Of a DNA stretch of 64,000 bases, positions 24,017 through 33,082 are shown in pieces. How positions within the stretch are numbered: position 1 is the stretch's first letter; every line of letters starts with the position of its first letter. The position numbers and the translations under genes are program-made. Origin of the DNA: Myxococcales bacterium (GTDB lineage Bacteria > Myxococcota_A > Bradymonadia > UBA7976 > UBA1532); NCBI GenBank assembly GCA_020633435.1, contig JACKDP010000003.1, positions 434,001 through 498,000 on the forward strand, in the 5' to 3' direction. The notes under the pieces are model-generated. The model was not told the DNA's origin, did not search any database, and saw only the letters and a list, made by a program, of their open reading frames with translations.

Positions 24017-27000
24017 ATGGCGCCCGACTCCCCGCGCACCCTGGCCGACGCCGGTGATCTGGACGGGCTCGTCGTGGCGCTCCAGCGGCGGCGGCTGACC
24101 CCCCGCGAGCTTCGCCCCCTCCTCCGCCACGCCGACGCCCGGGTCGTGCAGGCCACCCTCATCGCGCTGCTGGCCGAGGTGCCGCGGACGGCCGACGCCG
24201 ACGCGCTCGCGGCCTTCGCGGCCGCCCTCCCGGCTGATCTCGCCGCCCTGGCCCCAGAGGCCCACGCCCCCTGCGCCGCGCTGCACGCCGAGCTGGCCCG
24301 CTGGGGCGCGCGCCTGCCCGACTGGCGCGCCGCGGACCTGCCAGCCGTCCTGGCGCTCCCCTGGCTCACCGCGAGCTTGCTGGCCGCGCCGCGCCGGGCG
24401 GTGGCGGCCGAGGGCGTCACCGAGCGGCTGCTCCAGGCCCTCACGGAGGTCAGCGGGGCGCGCTGCCTGGATCCCCTGGGCCTGGTGGACGCGCTCCTCG
24501 ATCAGGCCGACGCCCGGACGTCGCCCATCGCCTTGCGGGTGCTGCAGGAGGGCGTGCGAGCCGGGGCGGTGCCGGGCGCGGGCGTCGGCGAGCGCCTGTG
24601 CCGGCTGGTGGCGGCCGGGAACCCCGAGGCGCTGGCCGCGCTCTCCGCCCCCTGGGCCCGCGGGGTGGCGCTGCCCCGCCCGGCCGTCGTGGAGGCCCTC
24701 GCCGATCCGGCGCGGGCCGCGGTGGCGGTGTCGGTGGTGGCCAGCCGCGAGGACGCCGCCCTCCTCTGGGCCGTCGCTCGGGGGGCCGTCCCGGGGCCGG
24801 CCGTCGCCGCTCTGGCGGCGCTCGGCGACGTGGCCACGGAGGCCAGCGCGCTGCTCGACGTCGCCGACGCCGATCCGCTGGCGTTCGGCGCCGCCCTGCG
24901 CACGGCCCTGGTGGCGGCCCACCAGCGGGGGGTCTTCCTGCAGGCGTCCGACCTGCCCCGGCTCCTCGCCCACTTCGGGCGCCACCAGGGCTGGCCCCCG
25001 GCGGAGCTCGCTGGCCTCTGCCACCCCGTCCGGGACGCCCTCGTGGCCGAGATCGCCCGCCTGCCGGTCGACGACGCGCGCTGGCCGCGGGCCCTGGGGG
25101 TCCTGGCGGCCTCCGAGTCCAGCCACGCGCCCGCGCTGGTGCGCCGCCTGCTGGCCCACAGCCCCGCCCCGGCCGTCGAGCGGGCGGCCCTCGAAGCCGT
25201 GGCCACGCTGGAGGACGTCGAGGCCGAGGGCCTGGTCGTCGAAGCGCTCTCGCGCCAGCCCCCGGAGGCCCTCGCGGCCCTGCGCCGGGTCGGCGGCGCG
25301 GTGGCGGCCCGGGCGCTACGCGGGCTGCTGGGCATCGAGCCCGCCGGGGACGTGGCGCCCTGGCTCCTGCCGCACCTCCAGCCGGCCGTGGCCCTGCTCT
25401 GGCAGCTCTGCCCGCCCCGCTCGCCCCAGCGCGAGGAAGTCCTGGGCCGCCTGAACCCCAGCGACCTGCCGCCCGCCATCTCGGCCGACGTGGCCGCCGA
25501 GCGGTCGGGGGCCGCCCGGCGCCTCGCCCTGAACGCCGCTGTCTACCTGCGCGCCGATCAGGCCCTGGTGCAGGTGGCGGCGCTGGCCGAGGAGGGGACG
25601 TACGACACCCTCTACGGCCTCCTGCGGCAGACGGTGGTCGGCCTGCACGATGGCACCGTCCCCGGCGACGCCCCCCTCGGGACGGAGCACACCCGCGGCC
25701 GCCCCCACATCCCGGTGGCCGTGATCGACGCCCTCCTGGCCTGCGGCCGCGCGCTCGCCGCCCGAGGCCGCATCCGGCCGGTCTGCGTCGTCCGAGCCCC
25801 CGATCCCGGGCACGGCCTGCTCGCTGAAATGGCGATTGATCTCGCGAGGTTCGGCGGACTTGAGCCGCCGATGCAGGTCTGCCTGCTGGCGGCCGTGGAG
25901 CCCCTGCGGGCGCCGGGCGTGGTGCGGCGCGTCCATGGCCTGCTCCGGCATCGGGACGCCGAGGTCCGGGCGGCCGCCATCCGCATCCTGGTGGCCCAGG
26001 AGGCGGAGGACGCGAGCGCGCGCGCCCTGGCCTTCAGCCTGGTGCGGCTGCTGCGCGAGGAGGATCCCCAGACGCTGCGGCCCGCCCTGGAGGCCGTGGC
26101 CCGGTTCGGGCTGCGCTCCGCGACGGCCCTGGTGGCCCGGGCGCTCGAGCACCCGAACATGAACATCAAGAAGACGGCGGCCGAGGCGCTCGTGGCCCTC
26201 GACGTGGCCGCCGTCATCGACCGGGTGGTGGGCTGGCTGGGCCGGCACGACAACCCCGGCTTCCGAGAGCGGCTCAACCGCGCCTACGACGCCAGCCGGC
26301 TGGGCCCCGGCCCGCTGCTGGCCGCCCTCGATGGGGCCGACGACCGCACGACGGGCCTGCTGATCGAGGCCCTCGACGGCCGCCTCGGCGCGGGCCATGT
26401 GCGCCGCCTGCTGCTGGCCGGGCACCCGGCGGGCGACCGCATCCTGGCCGCCGTCGCCGCCGGCGAGCTGCGGCTGCGCGAGGCCGATCTCGCCGTCCTC
26501 CGCGTGGAGCTGGCGCGCTACCGCCTGCCGGCCGCCGAGCGCCTCCCGACCCCGGCCCGACCCCCGGCCATCGAGGCCCTGGAGCGCCACGGCTTCGATC
26601 CCGACGCGGCCCGGGACGCCCTGACCGACGCCGCCGCCCGGCGCTTCGTGCCGGCCCTCGTGCGCCGGTCGCCCCGGGAGTGGCTGGCGCTGCTCCCTGC
26701 GCTGGAGGGCCCGGCCCGCCTCGCGCTCGCGAAGACGCTCGGCGAGGTGCGCGACGGCGAGGCCATCTGGGCGGCCCTGGCCGACCTGCTGGCGCTGCTG
26801 GCGGAGGTCGCCGCCGACGCCGACGCCGTGGAGAGCCTGCTGGATCTGCTGGGTCGGGTGGGGGGCAGCCGGCCCGGGGCGGCGGCGGGCCGCGTCATCG
26901 ACGCCCTACGAGCGCTGCCGGCGACGCCCGCCGGCCGAGGTCAGCAGCGCTGGCAGGTCTTGAAGCGCCTCGGGGCCGCGCCCGGGCGCGCCGACCTGGA

Positions 27001-28429
27001 TCGCAGCCTCGCAGACTGCGACCGGACGGCCGATCCGGTCGGCAACGCGCGCACGCTGCTCTGCCAGGCGTTCCAGGTGTCGGCCCCGGCCCGCGACCTC
27101 CCCCCGGCGCTCCTGGAGGCGATGCGCAGCCCCGCGCCCGACGCGCTGGCGGCCCTCGCCGCGCGGCCGGTGCGGGATCCCGGCGGCCGCATCTCGGCGC
27201 TCATCGCCGCGTGGCCCCATGGCCGGCCCGAGCGGCAGGCCCAGGCCCTCGACGTGGCCGAGGCGCTGCAGCCGCTGGGCACCCCGCGCTGGATCAAGGG
27301 CCTGGCCTCGCCGCCGGCCCGGCCCCGCCCGCGGCCCGAGGGGGCGCCCCGCCTGGCCGAGCTGCTCGCCGATCTCGCCGATCCGGCCCGGCGGCGCGAG
27401 GCCGCCGTCGCGCTGCTCGACTGGCCCGACGTCCCGGAGGCCCATGTGGCCGTCCTGGAGGCGTGGCTCGCCAGCAGCCTCGAGGTGCCGGTGGACCGGC
27501 AGTGGCTGCTGGCCGACCTGCTCGTCGCCGAGCCGGCGCGCCTGACGAACGCGCGCGGCCTGGAGCTGGTGGAGTGGCTGCCGCTCCCCCGTCGGCGCCT
27601 CCTGCTCGACCGCCTCTGGGCCCTCTGGCTGGCCGGGCTCGACGGCGCCGAGGCCAGCCTGAAGCGGCTCGGCGCTGGCTTCCTGTTGCCGCGGGTGGCC
27701 GAGGAGGTGGCGCGAGGCGGGCTGATGGCCGCGCGCCTGCTGAGCCATGGCGCCCTGCCGTCCGGCCCCCTGCTCGATGGCGTGCTGCGCGCGCTGCGGG
27801 CCGGCGGGCAGGACCGGCTGGCCGACGAGCTGGCCCAGCGCGCCCGGCCTGGCCCCCTGGGCACCCCGGCGCCGCCGCCCACCCCGACGCTGCCCGCCGC
27901 CGAGCCCGGCCCGGATCGGGAGGCCCTGGTGGCGGCGGCGCGTGGGGCCGACGGGGCCTCCGCCCGCGCGGCCCTCGACGCCCTGATCAAGGAGCCCGAC
28001 GCCGAGATCATCGACCTGCTCATCGAGCTGACGCAGCACCGCGATCCGGCCCGGCGCATCCTGGCCCTGCGCTGCCTCAAGCGCTGCGCCCCCCGCGAGG
28101 TGTACCTGGACGCGGCCGTCCCCTTCCTCGACGACCCCCGCCCGGACGTGCAGCGGTCGGTCATCCGCGCCCTCGCCCACGCCCGCCACCCCGGCGCCCT
28201 GCGGGGCATCGTCGAGCTGCTGCAGCACCGGCAGCGCTCCGTCCGCCAGGCCGCCGCCGACGGCCTGGAGCTCTATGGCGACGACGCCCTCTCCACCCTG
28301 CGCCGCGCCCACCGCCGCGCGCGCCCCGACCGGCGCGAGGCCTTCGGGCGGGTGATCGAGGCCATCCAGCAGCAGGCTCCCGGGCCGCCGCCGACCCACC
28401 CGCCCGAGGCGCCGGCGGCGGACGATTGA
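24017..28429 (+). CDS. Giant HEAT-repeat protein (1,470 residues)
   Basis: A very Ala/Leu/Arg-rich, all-helical protein with no signal peptide, membrane helix or catalytic motif. The helical pairs repeat about every 30-40 residues through the whole length; the clearest HEAT units are at residues about 640-760 (VHGLLRHRDAEVRAAAIRIL, LLREEDPQTLRPALEAVARFG) and at the C-terminus (AAVPFLDDPRPDVQRSVIRA, IVELLQHRQRSVRQAAADGL). Such solenoids are scaffolds that hold other proteins. The start is the ATG at 24017; the frame is open 41 codons further into the previous gene. Partner unknown; neighbours give no clear pathway. Confidence 0.85.
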   Translation: MAPDSPRTLADAGDLDGLVVALQRRRLTPRELRPLLRHADARVVQATLIALLAEVPRTADADALAAFAAALPADLAALAPEAHAPCAALHAELARWGARLPDWRAADLPAVLALPWLTASLLAAPRRAVAAEGVTERLLQALTEVSGARCLDPLGLVDALLDQADARTSPIALRVLQEGVRAGAVPGAGVGERLCRLVAAGNPEALAALSAPWARGVALPRPAVVEALADPARAAVAVSVVASREDAALLWAVARGAVPGPAVAALAALGDVATEASALLDVADADPLAFGAALRTALVAAHQRGVFLQASDLPRLLAHFGRHQGWPPAELAGLCHPVRDALVAEIARLPVDDARWPRALGVLAASESSHAPALVRRLLAHSPAPAVERAALEAVATLEDVEAEGLVVEALSRQPPEALAALRRVGGAVAARALRGLLGIEPAGDVAPWLLPHLQPAVALLWQLCPPRSPQREEVLGRLNPSDLPPAISADVAAERSGAARRLALNAAVYLRADQALVQVAALAEEGTYDTLYGLLRQTVVGLHDGTVPGDAPLGTEHTRGRPHIPVAVIDALLACGRALAARGRIRPVCVVRAPDPGHGLLAEMAIDLARFGGLEPPMQVCLLAAVEPLRAPGVVRRVHGLLRHRDAEVRAAAIRILVAQEAEDASARALAFSLVRLLREEDPQTLRPALEAVARFGLRSATALVARALEHPNMNIKKTAAEALVALDVAAVIDRVVGWLGRHDNPGFRERLNRAYDASRLGPGPLLAALDGADDRTTGLLIEALDGRLGAGHVRRLLLAGHPAGDRILAAVAAGELRLREADLAVLRVELARYRLPAAERLPTPARPPAIEALERHGFDPDAARDALTDAAARRFVPALVRRSPREWLALLPALEGPARLALAKTLGEVRDGEAIWAALADLLALLAEVAADADAVESLLDLLGRVGGSRPGAAAGRVIDALRALPATPAGRGQQRWQVLKRLGAAPGRADLDRSLADCDRTADPVGNARTLLCQAFQVSAPARDLPPALLEAMRSPAPDALAALAARPVRDPGGRISALIAAWPHGRPERQAQALDVAEALQPLGTPRWIKGLASPPARPRPRPEGAPRLAELLADLADPARRREAAVALLDWPDVPEAHVAVLEAWLASSLEVPVDRQWLLADLLVAEPARLTNARGLELVEWLPLPRRRLLLDRLWALWLAGLDGAEASLKRLGAGFLLPRVAEEVARGGLMAARLLSHGALPSGPLLDGVLRALRAGGQDRLADELAQRARPGPLGTPAPPPTPTLPAAEPGPDREALVAAARGADGASARAALDALIKEPDAEIIDLLIELTQHRDPARRILALRCLKRCAPREVYLDAAVPFLDDPRPDVQRSVIRALAHARHPGALRGIVELLQHRQRSVRQAAADGLELYGDDALSTLRRAHRRARPDRREAFGRVIEAIQQQAPGPPPTHPPEAPAADD

Positions 28430-28455
28430 CCCCACCGACCCCGCGCGGTCATCCT
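28426..28455 (+). promoter_or_regulatory. Promoter for the TetR-MATE operon (leaderless)
   Basis: TTGACC (5/6), 18 bases, CATCCT (3/6), then 8 bases to the ATG at 28464. The -35 contains the TGA stop codon of the HEAT gene. Confidence 0.4.
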
Positions 28456-28463
28456 GCCCCCCC

Positions 28464-29141
28464 ATGAAGGCCCCCACCGACCGCCGCCCGCGCCGCGTCC
28501 CGAGCCAGCGCCCGGGCCCCGAGGGCGGCAAGCGCGACCAGAACCGGCAGGAGCAGGTGAACCGCATCTGCGCCGCGGCCGCCGGCCTGATGCTGGCGGG
28601 GGGCATCGAGGGCGTGACCATCGACGCCATCTGCCGGGCCGCTGGCATCGCAAAGGGCAGCTTTTACCGGTACTTCGCCGACAAGGCCGAGCTGGTGGCC
28701 GCCATCATCGAGCCCCTCGCCACCGCCGCCCGCGCCGCCATCGCCACCTGCGAGGCCAGCATCGTGGCGGCCCGCGACTTCGACGCCCTGCTCGCCGCCT
28801 ACGCCACCTTCGTCATGCGCCTGGCCCCGGTCCTGGTGGCCGAGCGCGACGCCGTCCAGCTCTACCTGCAGGAGAGCCGCGCCCCCGGCGTCGGCGCCCG
28901 GGCCCCGGTGCGCGCCCTGGCCGACGAGTTCGGCGCCACCGCCGAGCGCCTCACCCTGCCCGCCCAGGCCCACGGCCTGCTGCGCGCCCTGCCCGCCTCC
29001 GTCACCGGCCGGGCCGTCGTGGGGGCCGTGGAGCGGCTGGCCTTCGACGTCGGCGCCGGGGCCATCCCCCTCGATCCCGCCCAGGTGGGCGCCGCCCTCT
29101 TGTCCATGGTCTTCGACGGCCTGCGCGCCGGGCCGCCGTGA
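28464..29141 (+). CDS. TetR-family transcriptional regulator
   Basis: 225 residues with a basic N-terminal tail, then the TetR helix-turn-helix (ICAAAAGLMLAGGIEGVTID, AICRAAGIAKGSFYRYFADK, residues about 34-76) and a helical ligand-binding C-terminal domain. It overlaps the MATE transporter gene by four bases (GTGA). The usual logic is a repressor that controls the efflux pump and is released by a pump substrate; no operator could be identified with confidence. Confidence 0.9.
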   Translation: MKAPTDRRPRRVPSQRPGPEGGKRDQNRQEQVNRICAAAAGLMLAGGIEGVTIDAICRAAGIAKGSFYRYFADKAELVAAIIEPLATAARAAIATCEASIVAARDFDALLAAYATFVMRLAPVLVAERDAVQLYLQESRAPGVGARAPVRALADEFGATAERLTLPAQAHGLLRALPASVTGRAVVGAVERLAFDVGAGAIPLDPAQVGAALLSMVFDGLRAGPP

Positions 29142-30472
29142 ACGCGGCGCCGCTGACCGAGGGGAGCATCGTCCGCCCCCTCCTGCGCCTCGCCATCCCC
29201 TTCGCGGTCGGCAACCTGCTCAACCTCACGACGCTGGTGGTCGATCGCCTCTGGGTCGGCCGGGTGGGCACCGAGGCCCTGGCCGCCCTCGGCACCGCCA
29301 ACGCCGCCCTCATGGTCTTCATGACCGTGAGCATGGGCATGTCGGTGGGCACCCTCGCCGGCGTCGCCCGGGCGACGGGCAGCCGCGACGCCCACCGGGC
29401 CGGCAGCTTCTTCCAGCAGGGCATGCTGCTCGCCTGGGCGCTCGGCCTCGTCTTCTTCCTCGCCTCGTGGTTCGCCCCGGCCGGGATCATCGGCTTCGTG
29501 GCCCCCGGCGGCGACCTGCACGGCCCCGCCACCGACTACCTGCAGATCTCCATGGGCGGCCTGCTGGTCTACGCCCCGCTGCAGACGCTGACCTTCGCCC
29601 TGCAGGGGGCCGGCGAGGCGCGGGTCGCGATGCGCCTGTCCGCCATCGCGCCCATCATCAACGCCCTCCTCGATCCCCTCTTCATCTTCGGCTTCGACCT
29701 CGGCGTGGCGGGGGCCGCCTGGGCCACCGTGACGGCCACCGCCATCGCGCTCGCGGTCGCCTGGCGCGCGGTCACCGCCCCGGGCCGCGCCATCCTGGCC
29801 ACCGGCACCTTGCGCCTGGATGGGGCCATCCTGCGGCGCATCGCCTTCATCGGCTTCCCCGGTACCCTCGAGCACCTCGTCCGCAACGTCGCCTCGTTCG
29901 CCCTGGTGAAGCTCATCGCCGGCTTCGGCGCCGCCGTGCTGAGCGCCTACACCACCGCGATGGTCCTCCTGATGATGCTGATCTTCCCGGGCCTCGCCAT
30001 CGGGCAGGCGACGTCGAGCCTCGTGGGCCAGAACCTGGGGGCCGGTCAGGCAGGGCGGGCCTGGCGCACGGCCTGGAGCGCGACCGCCCTCTACGCCACC
30101 TTCATGGTCGTGGTGGGCGGCCTCATCTACTTGTTCGCCGGTCCCCTCGTCGCCCTCTTCGACCCCAACCCCATCGTCGTGGCCGAGGGCCGCCGCCTGC
30201 TGCACATCGTGGTGCTCTGCTTCCCGCTGCTCGCGGTGGCCTTCGTGCTGTCCCGAGCGTTCGCCGGTGCGGGCAACACCCTGCCTGCCATGGCGGTCGC
30301 GGCGGTGGCGCACCTGGCCTGGCAGCTCCCCATGGTCCACTACCTGGGCCTCGCCTACGGCCCGGTGGGCGCCTGGTGGAGCATGTCGTCGGCCTTCATG
30401 GTGCACGGGCTCCTCGCGGCGGGGGTGTACATCGCCCGTCATCGCCCACGCGCAAGAAAATCGATTCGATAA
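29138..30472 (+). CDS. MATE-family efflux transporter
   Basis: 444 residues with twelve hydrophobic segments in two pseudo-symmetric halves. Typical MATE features: LTEGSIVRPLLRLAIPFAV at the start, LVVDRLWVGRVGTEALAALG, MGMSVGTLAGVARATG, ALQGAGEARVAMRL, GLAIGQATSSLVGQNLGAGQ and SRAFAGAGNTLPAM. It would export cationic drugs or metabolites using a Na or proton gradient in the inner membrane. GTG start overlapping the tetR stop. Confidence 0.93.
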   Translation: MNAAPLTEGSIVRPLLRLAIPFAVGNLLNLTTLVVDRLWVGRVGTEALAALGTANAALMVFMTVSMGMSVGTLAGVARATGSRDAHRAGSFFQQGMLLAWALGLVFFLASWFAPAGIIGFVAPGGDLHGPATDYLQISMGGLLVYAPLQTLTFALQGAGEARVAMRLSAIAPIINALLDPLFIFGFDLGVAGAAWATVTATAIALAVAWRAVTAPGRAILATGTLRLDGAILRRIAFIGFPGTLEHLVRNVASFALVKLIAGFGAAVLSAYTTAMVLLMMLIFPGLAIGQATSSLVGQNLGAGQAGRAWRTAWSATALYATFMVVVGGLIYLFAGPLVALFDPNPIVVAEGRRLLHIVVLCFPLLAVAFVLSRAFAGAGNTLPAMAVAAVAHLAWQLPMVHYLGLAYGPVGAWWSMSSAFMVHGLLAAGVYIARHRPRARKSIR

Positions 30473-30831
30473 AATCGTTTGATTTCATGGTGTTGTGCAA
30501 ACCATGACATTCAGGTCATGCCGCCGCGAACTTTTTTTCGCAGTTCGTGCTAAGAAGGTGGGGTGCCCTGGTCACTGAGGGGGCATGAAGCGCAGCCGGG
30601 CTGCGCGGGTGGGTCGCAATGCCCCCTGGAATGTCCGCACGAGGTCTCCCCACGGCGCAATTCCGCGTCGTCCTCGTCGGGCATGGTCGCCTCGACAACC
30701 CCCCGGAGTCGAGAGACCGAACGCCGCTCCAGGGGGCACTTGGGGCCCATCGGCCAGCCGGCTTCTTCACCTCTTCGTGGCCCGTCCTGCGCGGGTGTAT
30801 GCTCCGCAGCGACGGCGCGGAGAGGTGGGTG
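30473..30831. other. Longest intergenic region (359 bases) with many inverted repeats
   Basis: No credible gene. The first 70 bases are AT-richer than the rest of the window and hold TCATGGT/ACCATGA (30485-30491 with 30501-30507) and CATGAC/GTCATG (30503-30508 with 30515-30520), which could be a terminator stem or operator behind the MATE gene, then TTTTTTT at 30532-30538. Bases 30579-30738 form the structured element described separately. A -10-like TATGCT is at 30798-30803 and GAGAGGTGG precedes the next ATG. Confidence 0.55.
30579..30738 (+). ncRNA. Candidate structured RNA with mutually exclusive pairings
   Basis: Nested perfect complements: GGGGGCAT (30579-30586) with ATGCCCCC (30619-30626), enclosing GCGCAGCC/GGCTGCGC (30590-30606). 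Alternatively TGCCCCCTGGA (30620-30630) pairs with TCCAGGGGGCA (30728-30738), enclosing GGTCTC/GAGACC (30643-30648, 30713-30718) and CTCGAC/GTCGAG (30691-30696, 30708-30713). The arm at 30619-30630 is shared, so only one fold can form at a time. Found by eye; strand and transcription are unproven. Confidence 0.4.
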
Positions 30832-32988
30832 ATGAGATTTCGCGAGGTGCTGGTGCTGGGGCTGCTCCTGGGAGCGTGCTCCCGCCATCCCACCAGCGAG
30901 CGAACCCCCGACGCCGCCGCCCACTCCCCCCACGAGGCGGCGGCGTCGGCTCCCCCCCCTGCTGCCGCGCCCGTCCCGCCCGGTGTGCCCGCCGCGCCCG
31001 CCACGGGCACGTCGCCCGGCCCTGAAGTCTGCGCCGACTGCCACCCCGATGAGACCGAGGGCTACCTGGCCACGGGCATGGGTCGCTCGCTCTACCCGCC
31101 CCAGAGCCGCCCCCCCATCGAGGACTTCAGCCGCGCCACCGTGACCAACGGCCCCCTCGTCTACCGCGCCTACATCGACGAGACCGGCCGCTGGTGGCAG
31201 GAGGAGACCTACCCCGGCACGCCGTACCGCCGACGCGTCGAGGTGACGCACGTCATCGGCTCCGGCAACCACACCCGGTCCTACCTGGGCCTCGTCGAGG
31301 GCGAGGTGGTGGAGCTGCCGCTCACCTGGTACTCGCGTCGCAAGATCTGGGACATGAGCCCGGGCTACGAGGGCGGCGGCAACCAGCGCTTCACGCGGCC
31401 CATCAAGCCCGACTGCCTCTTCTGCCACAACGACCTGGCGCCGAGCCGGCCCGACCGGCGCGCGGCCTACACCGCGCCCCTGCCCAGCGGCATCACCTGC
31501 GCCCGCTGCCATGGCGACGCCACGGCCCATGTGGCCGAGCGCACGGCCGGCAAGGGGCCGGCAGCGGGGGAGGCGGATCCCAGCATCCTCAACCCGCGCC
31601 GGCTCGATCCCGTCCGCCGGGTGCAGGTCTGCCAGCAGTGCCACCTGCAGGGGGAGGAGCGCGTGCTGCTGCCGGGGCAGCGCTGGGACGCCTACGATCC
31701 GCGCACGCCGCTGCCGTCCTACCTCTCCATCTTCGTCTACGCCAACGCGGGCGGGACGGACTTCAGCATCGCCAGCCACGGCCACCGCCTCTCGCTGTCG
31801 CGGTGCGCGACGGGCACGCCGGGCGGGCTGCCGTGCACGACCTGCCACGACCCTCACAAGGTCGACGGCGGGCGGGCGGCGCGAGACGCCTGCCTGGGCT
31901 GCCACAAGGTCGAGGACTGCGGCGACGCCCATGGCGCGAAGGACCAGCCCTGCGCCCGCTGCCACATGAAGCAGGGCGACACGAGCGACATCCCGCATGT
32001 GACGTTCACGGATCACTTCATCCGCCGCCGGGTGGACGAGGCGCCCAGCAAGCCGGCGCTGCCCCTCGACTTGATCGACGCGCTCGCCGAGCACCGGGAC
32101 GCCCCCGCGCAGTCGCGCGACGAGGCCCTGATGCGGCTCGCCATCGCCCACGCCCGCCTGTGGCGGTTCGGGGGGCACGAGCAGCACCTCGTCGAGGCGC
32201 ACCAGCGCCTGCGCGACGCGCTGGCCCGCCTGCCCAACGCGGTGGACGGGTGGCTGGAGCTGGCCCCGGTGCTGGGGCGGATGGGCGACCTGCCCGGGGC
32301 GGCCCGGGCCTTCGAGCGGGTGGAGGCGCTGACGCCCGGGGCCGCGCTCTTCCGGCCCGACCAGGCGGAAGTCCTTGAAAACCTGGGGGATCTCGTCGGC
32401 GCGGAGCGGACGCTGCGCAAGGCCATCGCCCTCGACCCCACCAACCGGGTCGCGGTCGGGAACCTGGCGAACGTGCTGCAGAAGCAGGGGCGGCTCGACG
32501 ACGCCGAGGCGCTCTATGCCCGGGCCGAGGCGCTGGCCCCCGAGGAGGCCCTGACGGCGCTGAACCGGGGCTACAACAGCTTGCAGCGTGGGCAGCCGGC
32601 GGAGGCCGAGCGGTGGTTCCAGGCGGCGGAGGCCCGGGATCCCGCCAACCCGCGGGGGCTCTTCGGCCTGGGCCTGCTGGCGATGCAGGGCGGTCGGCCG
32701 GCCGAGGCGCGCGCGCACTTCGACCAGGCCCTGGCCCGCCAGCCCGACTTCACCGACGGCCTGTGGATGCGGGGTCGGCTGGCTTCCCAGCAGGGGGATC
32801 TGGTGGTGGCGCGGCGTGACCTGGAGAAGCTCATCACGATCGATCCGCAGCACGTCGGGGGCTACCTGGATCTCGCCGAGGTCGAGGGCCGGGCGGGGTC
32901 GCCCGAGGCCCGCCGGCAGGTGCTCCAGCGGGGCCTCGCCGCCATGCCCGGACACCCCGCGCTGCGCCAGGCGTTGAATGCCCCGTGA
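30832..32988 (+). CDS. Seven-haem c-type cytochrome lipoprotein with C-terminal TPR domain
   Basis: 718 residues. Lipoprotein signal (VLVLGLLLGAC) and a Pro/Ala-rich linker are followed by a multihaem region with seven C-x-x-C-H sites: CADCH, CLFCH, CARCH, CQQCH, CTTCH, CLGCH and CARCH, spread from about residue 67 to 380. From about residue 420 a run of TPR units follows (AERTLRKAIALDPTNRVAVG, AEALYARAEALAPEEALTAL, ARAHFDQALARQPDFTDGLW). Likely a periplasmic or outer-membrane electron carrier or oxidoreductase with a scaffold tail. Start chosen at ATG 30832 with GAGAGGTGG upstream. Confidence 0.85.
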   Translation: MRFREVLVLGLLLGACSRHPTSERTPDAAAHSPHEAAASAPPPAAAPVPPGVPAAPATGTSPGPEVCADCHPDETEGYLATGMGRSLYPPQSRPPIEDFSRATVTNGPLVYRAYIDETGRWWQEETYPGTPYRRRVEVTHVIGSGNHTRSYLGLVEGEVVELPLTWYSRRKIWDMSPGYEGGGNQRFTRPIKPDCLFCHNDLAPSRPDRRAAYTAPLPSGITCARCHGDATAHVAERTAGKGPAAGEADPSILNPRRLDPVRRVQVCQQCHLQGEERVLLPGQRWDAYDPRTPLPSYLSIFVYANAGGTDFSIASHGHRLSLSRCATGTPGGLPCTTCHDPHKVDGGRAARDACLGCHKVEDCGDAHGAKDQPCARCHMKQGDTSDIPHVTFTDHFIRRRVDEAPSKPALPLDLIDALAEHRDAPAQSRDEALMRLAIAHARLWRFGGHEQHLVEAHQRLRDALARLPNAVDGWLELAPVLGRMGDLPGAARAFERVEALTPGAALFRPDQAEVLENLGDLVGAERTLRKAIALDPTNRVAVGNLANVLQKQGRLDDAEALYARAEALAPEEALTALNRGYNSLQRGQPAEAERWFQAAEARDPANPRGLFGLGLLAMQGGRPAEARAHFDQALARQPDFTDGLWMRGRLASQQGDLVVARRDLEKLITIDPQHVGGYLDLAEVEGRAGSPEARRQVLQRGLAAMPGHPALRQALNAP

Positions 32989-33022
32989 ACCGCGCCGGTC
33001 TGCGGCGCGGCTCACCCGCTGG

Positions 33023-33052
33023 TTGCACGGTGCCGCGGCCCGGTGCTAACCC
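33023..33052 (+). promoter_or_regulatory. Promoter candidate for the 33083 gene
   Basis: TTGCAC, 18 bases, TAACCC, ending 30 bases before the ATG. Weak match. Confidence 0.25.
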
Positions 33053-33082
33053 AGTCCAGAGTTCGAGCTTGAGGAGGTGCCC

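Noticed and set aside
22580..25159. An 859-codon minus-strand frame ending in GroES
   Set aside because: The upstream part is antisense to the 23000 gene and the giant HEAT gene; GroES starts at 22936.
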